A DNA stretch of 64,000 nt from Heligmosomoides polygyrus polygyrus (Eukaryota; Nematoda; Chromadorea; Rhabditida; Heligmosomidae), in contig OX377204.1 in NCBI GenBank assembly GCA_947396885.1, positions 44,751,139 to 44,815,138 on the forward strand, in the 5' to 3' direction. Shown in pieces: positions 45,831 to 53,762 of this stretch. Within the stretch, counting starts at the first letter, position 1; each line of letters starts with the position of its first letter. The translations under genes were made by a program, and so were the position numbers. The notes beneath the pieces were generated by a model. It was given only the letters and a program-made list of their open reading frames with translations. It did not search any database and was not told the DNA's origin.

Positions 45831-47879
45831 ACAGTACTTCAGAGAATGAATCGCGTACGTGCAATAGAGGGTGAGGCACCATAGAAGTAGTTTTGAAGAT
45901 TTTGTCCTACCGTATTCTTCTATACCATTCAATATAGCAAAATCAGTTTTTTTACTGTAATAAACGAGAGAAGGCCTAAAGAGGACAAGAAGACGTTCGG
46001 GGTGTTCTATACTCCGGCTTTGGGGCGAAACCCCCAACCAGATGTTTGGCGGCCGTTGAACGTCTGGTAATATAGAATTGCATATATACATAGCAGGATG
46101 TGTTGGGTACAGCATTCAAAAAGATCATGCGAAGCCTGTCCACTGCCCTCGCATGCAGGCTATTTATACAACAAAGTGTGACCCAATCTCTACGTGGCGA
46201 CATGCATTCCAACAAACGCTGCTGTGAAGCCCACCATCAACCGCCATAATCACCATGCTCCTTGCTCGATCGGCTAAATCTGAGAGGAAACCGGTCAGGA
46301 AGTCGATAATATCGACCGATATATGGCCTCCTAACCTCTGCAACACTTCTTCTGAACCCCAACGCACGTTGGAGGCATCTGGATCATTTTTTGCTAATTT
46401 CCATTTTCATGCAGCAATTTCTGACGCCGATCAATAGCTTCTAGCGCGTTTTGATACAATATGGCTGTGGCAATAGTTTGACTATTGCTTACATAACGAC
46501 ACGAACGATTTGTCGCCAAGACTAAAAACGCATCTAAAAACGTTAACGCGCAGCTAGCTAGACGCTGATGACACAAAAACATATTTATTTATTTATTTAT
46601 TACTGCATTTAAAGTGCGCCATGGAAATCAGACATAAAAAGGAAAAACATAGCGATGATCAAACACAATAAAGAAACAAAACCAACGAAATCGCGAGCCA
46701 CCTTAGATAACACTGTGAGCTGCAAAAGAATGGGACGTATGTCTTTGCATGTTATTCAGAACACTCAGCGCAAAGGACTAAAAAAATATTTCCCAAAAAA
46801 ACGAAAACATAGTGGAGCATATTATTATGTCGGATTGTTTTAAAGGAGGTTGATTAAAATTAATGAAAATTTGCATCAGCATTAAACTACAGGCGTTGGC
46901 ATTCGGTATAACTATGGTGTGACTTCCTGTGAGTGGAGAAGTCACTTTCGAGCATCCTTGACAAAGAGGAATAGGGCAGGAGTCCGGCCCTATATCCGGT
47001 TGTACCAAGGCAAGTAATAGCTGCATTAAGTTACCTCACAGCGATGCTTCCATGGGAACGAAGATTACCAACCGCACTTGAAGTAATATAACCAAAAAAA
47101 GATAGAGATGAAGTACATACATTAATTATCAAAAACATTTTAGAAAAATGCTCAACGAGGTAGATGCATAGGGAAGTAGTCGGCATAAAAATAAAGCAAT
47201 AAATCTTTTGCTCAAAGGTTCTGAGTACTGCCAAAGGAAAGAGATGAAAGCAGCATAGTGATCCCAACATTAGTGAGAAAAGAAACGAGAACACCATATG
47301 AAAAAAAAACAACTCAGAGCTGCTTATAAGACTGCTAATGCCTATGAGACTCTTACTAATCCGTCTAGCGTAACAGTGAAAGAATGATTTTTAAAGAACG
47401 CTACAGAAAGAAACCATTGTTTCACTGGACACTGTAGGCAGAACAGAAGAGTAGCAGCACTCAATCAGTTGTTCACGATCCATGACAGAAAAAACCATCG
47501 GTTCACTAGAAAACGGTATGTTAAAAACCATTCTCATTGAAATTGAGATCTCCTAAAGGACAAGGTTCACAAACCTGCGTCTGAACACTGAGCCCGATTG
47601 GGCTTGGAAGATGTCAATGGGTAAGAGATGGAACCATCTAGAGCACCGGTAAAACACTATACTGAATAGCTTATTTCTGCTAGCGCGCTGGATTCTTCGG
47701 TAAAAGATGCAGAATCTATTTCGCCTTGAACTAACGGGTCGAAAGACCCAGTATTTGCTCGCTGAGAGATTCAGCTCCTTTTTGATAATGCGAAAGCAAA
47801 AGACTAGGTCAGATATTATCCTACCGACTTGAAGTGGCAGAAGCTTAAAAAGCTTCAGACGATTTTCATAGCTAGAAAA
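45831..47879. other. Unassigned spacer with a coherent minus-strand peptide
   Basis: Mostly AT-rich. At 46164-46367 a minus-strand frame of 67 codons reads sensibly (RWGSEEVLQRLGGHISVDII, then DFLTGFLSDLADRARSMVIM), continuing in other frames to about 45819. I do not recognise it; it could be an exon or retroelement relic. An (ATTT)n run lies at about 46581-46600. Confidence 0.35.
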
Positions 47880-48150
47880 CTGTTTGTATGACCGCCTATG
47901 CACAAAACCATCATGTGTTGTTTGCCCTTTTGGAAAGGCTGGTGACTGTCTAACGTCTGGTGTGGTGTACCTGATCATATGTACGGAGTGCAGAGAAGAG
48001 TATATGGGGGAAACAGTTAGACACTTGTGCGGTAGGATCGAAGAGCACTTTCACAGGTTGCGCAGGTCCCAAGTCGCGAACACAGGGTGCGGCGGCACGC
48101 GAGTTTTAGGGTGGACAGATCCTTGCGCGTGAAGATGAGATTTCGGCGCG
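47880..48150 (+). pseudogene. Penelope-like retroelement, GIY-YIG endonuclease fragment
   Basis: An open frame (47884-48132) reads YDRLCTKPSCVVCPFGKAGD, then GVVYLIICTECREEYMGETV and RHLCGRIEEHF. The Cys-rich segment followed by GVVYLI...EEYMGET...R..EH is the Penelope-type GIY-YIG nuclease, with the first core as VVYLI and the second as EYMGE. A more upstream segment in another frame (KKLQTIFIARKLFV near 47850) fits the linker poorly. The frame ends in unrelated sequence soon after EEHF. The reverse transcriptase is absent. The element's tail motif follows 320 bp downstream on the same strand (48469). Confidence 0.85.
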
Positions 48151-48468
48151 CCAAACTCTCGAGGCGCTGTACATTGCGGCGACGCCCCACTGTAGGAAGG
48201 ACGAGAGTGGCTGTTACTCAAGAGCTGGCGCCGTACGTCGCGCTCTGCGGGTTTTGACCTTTGGGTCATGATCCGTTAGTCCCCTAGGGCAGGTGGTCCC
48301 AAGGGCTCAAAGCTCATTCACTCATCTTTCGTTCAGCCAGGGTGACGGTGGACGCCTTTTGTCCACATCTAAGGTTAGCCATGTTTTCGACTTCTTACTG
48401 TGGATGGGTTCCTGGAGAATGAAATGGCATTTGGGAAGGTAGTTTCTCAGATGACTTCGACTTTTCCA

Positions 48469-48512
48469 GGCTCTGAAGAAGGCGACGACGCCGAAACGTA
48501 AGCCGCAATAAA
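48469..48512 (+). ncRNA. Hammerhead-like motif in Penelope tail (candidate)
   Basis: GGCTCTGAAGAAGGCGACGA then CGCCGAAACGTAAGCC and AATAAA. Between the CUGAAGA and GAAAC boxes a perfect GGCG/CGCC helix with an ACGA loop can form, as in hammerhead ribozymes. Penelope-like elements are reported to carry hammerheads in their terminal repeats. One extra A precedes the helix, and I could not place stem I or the cleavage site confidently. It lies downstream of the GIY-YIG fragment in the same orientation. Confidence 0.45.
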
Positions 48513-48689
48513 TAGATGTACCAATCTTGGCTACGCTGAGCAAACTGCTCGTCTATAGCAACATCAAAGAGCCAAGGTTCATCGAGAGTCGAACATGGAA
48601 GGTACCATAAAAGACTTGTAAAATACTTCTGTATTTTCTCGATTTCCAGCGCATAGTTTCTTGTTCGTATGGAGTGTGTAACGGTAATA

Positions 48690-49006
48690 GTCGGTCGAAA
48701 TTTCGCCAGGCTTTGTCTAATGCTATCATAGTCTGCGGTTCACCATGGCTGCTTCCGGTTAATATCCGGGAGTCCTCTCAGTTCTACATCTCGACAAAAA
48801 AGCTAATGTTGAGTATGGGTATCATATGTTATTTATTTGGAAATGTAACGGAAGTGCGAGCTCTGGGAATTTGTATTGAACGTCGCCTAGACTTCAGGTC
48901 CCACTTTGGTGAGTCAACTAAAAAGTTTTTTTTTTCGACTCTCTATTCATTTCTTAGCAATGACGTGTCCATTGCGATAAACCTATGTAAATGCTTATGT
49001 TGTGCC

Positions 49007-49055
<49 letters not shown>

Positions 49056-49165
49056 AGGGGACAAAATTTGAAGGCCACCCTCCTTGGGAAAATGCAAGGA
49101 AAACGGAAAGCGTTCAGTCGATCTTTACCGAATTCGTAAAGTCGAGATGCATACATATACATAGT
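48690..49165 (+). pseudogene. CR1/Jockey-type LINE reverse-transcriptase thumb relic
   Basis: The frame contains EVRALGICIERRLDFRSHFG then TLYSFLSNDVSIAINLCKCL. This corresponds to the LGV.....L.F..HI block and the following thumb helices of CR1/Jockey-type reverse transcriptases. Beyond an (AT)n tract, WENARKTESVQSIFTEFVKS resembles the W.P....D....ESVQR.FT block that follows in these enzymes. The microsatellite therefore sits inside, or replaced a little of, one LINE relic. No catalytic FADD block is visible upstream. Confidence 0.55.
49012..49052. repeat. (AT)n microsatellite, about 20 units
   Basis: Uninterrupted alternating AT for about 41 bases within a LINE relic. Confidence 0.98.
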
Positions 49166-49399
49166 TGAACAATGGAAGTCTAACTAGGAAAAGGTTGAAC
49201 TAATTCATGCTAGACAATATGCTTTGCATGTGCACTTTCAGTGGCAGCTTAGCTTTTCCTTCAAGGCTCTCAAAGAAAAGTTAAGACGAAAAGTCTTGAG
49301 GTATCAGACCTACAAGTTCGTGTAGTGGACATTTGGGTAGGTCTTCGTTGATACTTTTCGCAACTAGCAGGAATCGTCACCCACAGCTTAAATTCTTAA
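49166..49399. other. Unassigned spacer
   Basis: Nothing recognised. The last three bases (TAA) are the left target copy of the MITE. Confidence 0.4.
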
Positions 49400-49534
49400 G
49401 CCCCAGTTTATACTTGCGCCGCGGGGCGGAGCGGCACGATGGCCGGAATAGATATCGACCGGGTGGCGCGAAAAATCGATATCTATTATAGTCGTGGTGC
49501 CGCGCCGTGTGGCGGCGCAAGTATAAACTAGGGC
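49400..49534. mobile_element. 135-bp MITE with 3-bp TAA target duplication
   Basis: Ends GCCCCAGTTTATACTTGCGC and GCGCAAGTATAAACTAGGGC are inverted repeats of about 23 bp with one or two mismatches. TAA flanks both sides (49397-49399 and 49535-49537). A 3-bp TWA target is characteristic of PIF/Harbinger elements. The interior is itself palindromic (ATAGATATCG / CGATATCTAT). Confidence 0.8.
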
Positions 49535-49537
49535 TAA

Positions 49538-49968
49538 CGCCCGGGCTTCATTTTGGGTACGTTGTAGCATCGCTCATAAATTATTCATCACTTAGGTTGC
49601 TGATGTACCTAGGAATATTTTCAAGGACGGCAAAATCCTGGGTTCTTCAACCCGTACTACTAGGCTGTCGCAAAACTACAATACCCCTCCTTCCTTTTCG
49701 TTTTTGGGAGGAATACACGGAAAAAACCGCCGTTTCCGCCGATTTTCCATAACTCCCTTCAAAGTTCTTTGATCAGAAAATAATTGCGACCATTCGATTC
49801 TACTCTGGATGATCTATCCAGCGATGTAGGTAGCACAGAGTGGTTCTTAAAAAAGCTGATTTAGTGACCTATATAGTATCGACAGTGGCGACCTCGCTTC
49901 GTCGCTCGAGATAATTGCTCCCACAGGGAACATCTCCCGGGCTGGTCAGAATAAGCAGCTTTCTAACC
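49538..49968. other. Unassigned spacer
   Basis: Nothing recognised. Confidence 0.4.
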
Positions 49969-50240
49969 AGAGAAGGGTCTCAGGCGTAGGTCTGAATGAA
50001 GGAAATGGATAGTACTACAAGAATCTCCACCTTCGTATAGTAGAAAAACATGTTTCGTTTTTGCTGAGTCCTTGAACCAAAAGAGCTACAGGCCCTCGTA
50101 TACGGGTACAGTAGCGCACCGTCAGCACGTGCCCCGTGCATGCGTGCGCGCGCTGTTGTATGGGACGCTGCGAAAGGCACTGCGGCAAGCGAGCCGGTGG
50201 CTAGGTTGCGGGGCTGCTTCAAAGATGCTAGACCAGGTGC
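49969..50240. repeat. Single arm of the 12854-type fold-back element
   Basis: It starts CAGAGAAGGGTCTCAGGCGT and stays alignable with the left arm at 12854-13045, then with the reverse complement of 13680-13800 (the GCGCGCGC and GCTGCTTC parts). The opposite arm is missing, probably deleted before the adjacent LTR element inserted. Confidence 0.7.
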
Positions 50241-50266
50241 TCGACTCCCAAACTATGCGCTATTTC

Positions 50267-50531
50267 TGCCGTGAACTGACGTTCACGATGATTCATGGAG
50301 GAATGCCAGGGATTCTCCCGAGGCAAGCATAAAAGAGGGATGCGGCGGAGGATGGCGAGCTTAGATCTGACGGATAAACGCCGCCGACACGTCACGGTTG
50401 CTCCAACGTCCGGACGGTCTCATCCTCCTCGTTGGACAGACACTGATCGCCACGGTTGGCTGGAAGGACGAGATGGACACCTTTGGAGCCCGACGACGAA
50501 AATTTATTGGACCGTGATGCAGTCCAGATAT
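50267..50531 (+). repeat. 5' LTR (internally shortened)
   Basis: It begins TGCCGTGAACTG and ends GCAGTCCAGATA, and is about 97% identical by eye to the 3' LTR over its first 235 bases. About 240 bases present in the 3' LTR are missing near 50502. A CATAAAAGA string at about 50327 corresponds to the TATA box of the 3' LTR. Confidence 0.8.
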
Positions 50532-50605
50532 GGTGCATCGGCCGGGAATCGAACGCGGGCCGCCTGCGTGGCAGGCGAGCATTCTACCACTGAACCACCG
50601 ATGCA
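50532..50605 (-). tRNA. tRNA-Gly(GCC)-like sequence, full length with CCA, at the primer-binding site
   Basis: On the minus strand a complete tRNA-Gly can be read (50605 to 50535): acceptor GCATCGG/CCGATGC, TGGTTCAGTGGTAGAA (D arm), anticodon loop CTGCCAC (GCC) and T loop TTCGATT. The discriminator base and CCA (50534-50532) follow. Nuclear tRNA genes do not encode CCA, so this is more likely copied from a mature tRNA primer than a true gene. Mismatches in the anticodon stem (C-A) and T stem (C-C) also argue against function. It starts directly after the 5' LTR. Confidence 0.75.
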
Positions 50606-51046
50606 AATGAAGTCAAACAAAGACGAAATCGAGGTATGCGGTAACGATTACTGCATGAACATCAGACATCCAGAGAGGAACTTCACAATACAGTTCCCAG
50701 CTGAAGTTATCTTGCATAGTTACCATGTTACCGTAAAATCATTAAACGGAAATGTAACAACAGCGGAAAAATGGGCATGTCCTGCTAGTCCATTCTGCGG
50801 ACAAACTACGTGTAACTTCTGCGCGGAAATGATCTCGAATCCGGATTGTTGGCCACATATAGCCATTGCAATCACTGCAGTATTTTTGTACATTGCTCTG
50901 CTAACAGTCATATTCGCAATTCTTCTCGCTAAGAAATGTCTTCGAATATGCCAGGGTATTAGCAGAAAATTGCGAATCCTTCGAGCGCTGTGGTCCTATG
51001 TATGGCGATGCTGCATCCAACGATCATTGGACGATGAAATACCGAT
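50606..51046 (+). pseudogene. Env-like glycoprotein pseudogene, segment 1 (first subunit C-terminus)
   Basis: The frame is open through this segment. It has a Cys-rich ectodomain end (CGNDYC near the start, CPASPFCGQTTCNFC, NPDCWP) and a hydrophobic transmembrane helix (AIAITAVFLYIALLTVIFAI), then a basic, Cys-containing tail. This layout is seen just before the phlebovirus-G2-like fusion subunit in envelope proteins of some nematode LTR elements. Such a protein would be made on the ER and could mediate membrane fusion. The gene is interrupted after 51046 by a reverse-oriented LTR element and continues at 53256. The N-terminal part of the subunit is missing; the frame abuts the tRNA-like primer site. 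Confidence 0.7.
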
Positions 51047-51244
51047 TGATAAGGTGGTTCAGCGGATTTATTGACGAAGACGAAAAAGCGTCTTATAATT
51101 TCTCTAAGGCTCTTATATAGGGAACATAGGCATGCAAACACGCCGCATAAAATGCACAACATGGGCGCATCTATGAACGCATCTGCAAACATATGTCTAG
51201 GCATCAATCAATCGACTCTGAGAAGGTTGCGAGATGCCGCAACA
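51047..51244 (-). repeat. 3' LTR of the minus-strand element
   Basis: Matches 53052-53250. Differences include TGATA for TGATC at one end and TATATAGG for TTATAGG in the promoter region. Confidence 0.9.
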
Positions 51245-51653
51245 CTGCGGCGCAGCCGAACTAGGAAAACAAAACACTGCGAAACACTACAAACAGTCTA
51301 CGAGCTGCCGACGTCTTCCTACGCGATCCATTGAACGACCAAGATCAAAGCGTCTCAGACAGACGAGCGGCGATCGGGCGACGAGCACACGGAGGTTGAG
51401 GCACCAGAGCGACGATGGCAGAAGCGTAATGGTGTTTGTGGCATCAGATCAGTCCATCGTGGCGATCACAGCGGACGACGAGAATATAGTCGAAATCAGA
51501 GTAGAGACGAAAGGGGACGAAGACGGAGGGTAGAAGTGTGATGATGTTTGTGGCATCATAACACTTCTTGGCGTCTGGTAGAGCTGATGATAGGAAGAAA
51601 GGACGGTGTGGGAGGGGGATGCTGACGAAGGAAGAGGTGCACTGACAGTAGGA

Positions 51654-52943
51654 TCAGAGCACACTCCGGCGGCGGGCAGAGCTGACGATATGAATAGAAG
51701 GTCGGGCGAATAGAGATGGCGTCGAGATTATGATGGCGGACGGACAGGAATCATAGCTTCCTTCTTTTGAACGATGTCGAAGCGTTGGAGAAGTGACTAT
51801 TGTCTGAACGAACGTCGGAATAGATATTATTTCATTGATCAAGACAAATGCTGAAAGAACTGCCAGTCCGTGAAACTCGAACCTGGATGCAAACCATTTT
51901 TTGCAGGCTCGCCAACTAGGACCGTCCAAGTAAAAGGCTTGCGCCACAGGCTAGAAAATATCGTAGTCAAAATGAAGCAGCCTATTCGCCATGTTACCAA
52001 GGCCAGCAGCGGTTGAGGTGGGAAGTGCTGACAGAGATGCCCATGAACTGAGACGTCCAGAATTCTCCGTATAGCAATTCAGTATCCCCTGCATCGGCTT
52101 GGCAATGACACGGAGGGTATATGCTGCGATAAGGGCAGAAGCCGACCAGTTTGATTGGAATACTTCGACAACTCGTTTAGCTATTGAGCTCCTCACTTCA
52201 TCACTAAGTGATTGATAGATGTGCTTGCAGATGTCCGACACAGTCTCAATCTAAGCAGCTTCTCTCCATCTTACGGATGAAATCTGAGAAAGCAGACCGG
52301 ATACCTGTTTCCAAAAAGTATTGCCAGCAAATAGTCGCTTTTCGTACTTGAACCGATCTGACCCTCCTGCCAAAATCCATTCCGACTGCAATAGCTCTTT
52401 TCTCGGAAACAGCTTGCCCTCGACGGGGTCTGTTGCAAGGGATATTACGATCATTAAGTACATCCACCAGGTCTGGGCCGAATCAGTGGGCATTAAACTC
52501 CTTTCGCCAGTTGCGATCAGAATGGTAGCAGCAGTTGCATACCATCTGTTCTTTACTGCTTTCTCCTCGTCAACAGGTGCATCATTGGGCTGGGCGAGGA
52601 GGAGATCGTTCCACACAACTACAAGTGCATCATCAGACTCCGGGAGGGTTATACGGTTTGGAGCAAGCGGAGCCGGGGCTGGATCTGATAGAGCTTCAAA
52701 TGCATGGGAGTATGTCACCGAGTGCATAATGTCGAAGAAATAACGGTGTGGTTTTAGGAGTCGAGCCGATGAAATAGTGAACCATTCAGCGTTTCTGATT
52801 TGACCCTTCAGAGGGCGGAGCTGAAGATTGGGACCGCTGATAGCCTCGACGAAGTTCGATAACCCGGATCTCGCTTCTTCCACCGAACGATACAATCCCA
52901 TTTTTGGCACACCACTCGTATTGATAGCTTGAGAATCAGACAT
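51654..52943 (-). pseudogene. Gag-position open frame with two in-frame TAG codons
   Basis: From a Met codon at 52943 a single minus-strand frame runs about 430 codons to 51654, interrupted only by TAG at 52251-52253 and at 51951-51953, with no frameshift. Recognisable stretches include NRWYATAATILIATGERSL, then SLATDPVEGKLFPRKELLQS, and after the first stop SLSDEVRSSIAKRVVEVFQS and STAAGLGNMANRLL. The position directly after LTR and primer site is where Gag belongs. I do not recognise a capsid, nucleocapsid knuckle or protease. A nucleoprotein-like origin is possible but unproven. A Pro/Ser-rich tail follows in another frame (51449-51664). The TAG codons may be decay or readthrough sites. 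Confidence 0.55.
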
Positions 52944-52977
52944 TGTCTAGAATAGACACTTGAAACACTTGTGGGTG

Positions 52978-53045
52978 GTGGTTCAGTGGTAGAATGCTCG
53001 CCTGCCACGCGGGCGGTCCGGGTTCGTTTCCCGGCCGATGCTCCA
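52978..53045 (+). tRNA. tRNA-Gly(GCC)-like sequence with CCA at the primer-binding site, 5' acceptor strand lost
   Basis: GTGGTTCAGTGGTAGAATGC (D arm), anticodon loop CTGCCAC with a good stem, T arm CCGGG-TTCGTTT-CCCGG, acceptor 3' strand CCGATGC, then T and CCA (53043-53045). The 5' acceptor strand does not pair, so this is not a working tRNA gene. Read antisense, TGGAGCATCGGCCGGG is the primer-binding site of the minus-strand LTR element, 6 bases from its 5' LTR. The homology extends about 65 bases, far past a normal primer site. Confidence 0.75.
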
Positions 53046-53051
53046 AAACAC

Positions 53052-53250
53052 TGATCAGGTGGTTCAGCGGATTTATTGACGAAGACGAAGAAAGCGTCTT
53101 ATAATTTCTCTACGGCTCTTTTATAGGGAACATAGGCATCTAAACACGCCGCATAAAATGTACAACACGGGCACATCTATGAACGCATCTGCAAACATAT
53201 GTCTAGGCATCAATCGATCGACTCTGAGAAGGTTGCGAGATGCCGCAACA
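53052..53250 (-). repeat. 5' LTR of the minus-strand element
   Basis: In minus orientation it begins TGTTGCGGC and ends CTGATCA. It contains TATAAA (plus-strand TTTATA at about 53120) and, about 45 bases further, AATAAA (plus-strand TTTATT at about 53072). Confidence 0.9.
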
Positions 53251-53255
53251 CCGAT

Positions 53256-53762
53256 GGTGGAAATTAGGAGACCACGCAATATCACATGGAACTCCTCGAC
53301 CCTTATAAAAATATTCAATATCGCTATCACCTGTCACACAATGGCCTTAGCATGCCAGCAGACGATACTAATACCATCGTCTATCACCCAGTGCGTAACC
53401 ACGGAGGATAGAGCATGCCGTAACACATCTACGATTCTTGCAAAAATGAACCCCATGCAACCAACCACGTGCTTGCAGTTAGAAAATGGACAACGACAGC
53501 ACCTCGTTATAAAATTAACTATCCATGAACTCATATTACGATGTCGCCGCCAGACCTTATACTACACCCGTAATACGGAAACACGCGTGCAGTACAGCAA
53601 GCGTTGCCCACACATGGGCTGTGCACGGGTTTAAAATGCGCAAAAGTTAACCCCGAAACTTTAGTGAAAGAACTGGACATTGCAGGAAATTACACTGGCA
53701 TCACGTACTGCTCGAAATCTTGCGGCGGGCTCTGATGCTCCCGCGGCTACCCATCTTCAGGA
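53256..53762 (+). pseudogene. Env-like glycoprotein pseudogene, segment 2 (start of the G2-like fusion subunit)
   Basis: The frame continues that of segment 1 once the LTR element and one CCGAT copy are disregarded. Regularly spaced cysteines, the string KRCPHMGC and, after a frameshift near 53640, ITYCSKSCGG are characteristic of the phlebovirus-G2-like domain, a class II fusion protein type. Near 53635 a TAA and frame changes end the open frame, so the gene is dead independently of the insertions. The segment stops at the fold-back element, whose target copy is 53755-53762. Confidence 0.7.

Larger units (their letters stand above)
51047..53250 (-). mobile_element. Short LTR retrotransposon, minus orientation, inserted in the env-like gene
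   Basis: LTRs of 198-199 bp lie at 51047-51244 and 53052-53250, about 94-95% identical by eye. The plus-strand boundaries read TG...CA, and the 5-bp target duplication CCGAT stands on both sides (51042-51046 and 53251-53255). In the minus orientation each LTR has a TATA box followed by AATAAA. Six bases after the upstream LTR lies a tRNA-Gly primer site. The 1.8-kb interior has one gag-position frame and no pol, so it depends on proteins from another element. Confidence 0.9.

Noticed and set aside
49012..49052. The (AT)n tract as a replication or regulatory site
   Set aside because: A plain dinucleotide microsatellite within a LINE relic explains it.
50535..50605. Functional nuclear tRNA-Gly gene
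   Set aside because: It abuts an LTR, carries an encoded CCA and has mismatches in the anticodon and T stems. A primer-derived copy fits better.
50295..51074. A 259-codon plus-strand open frame as one protein
   Set aside because: It runs through the 5' LTR, the antisense tRNA and then the env-like segment. Only the last part is coding-derived; the LTR part differs freely between the two LTR copies.
51047..53250. The 198-bp direct repeats as a duplicated piece of the env-like gene
   Set aside because: TG...CA ends, the 5-bp CCGAT target copies, TATA and AATAAA signals and an adjacent primer site show that they are LTRs.
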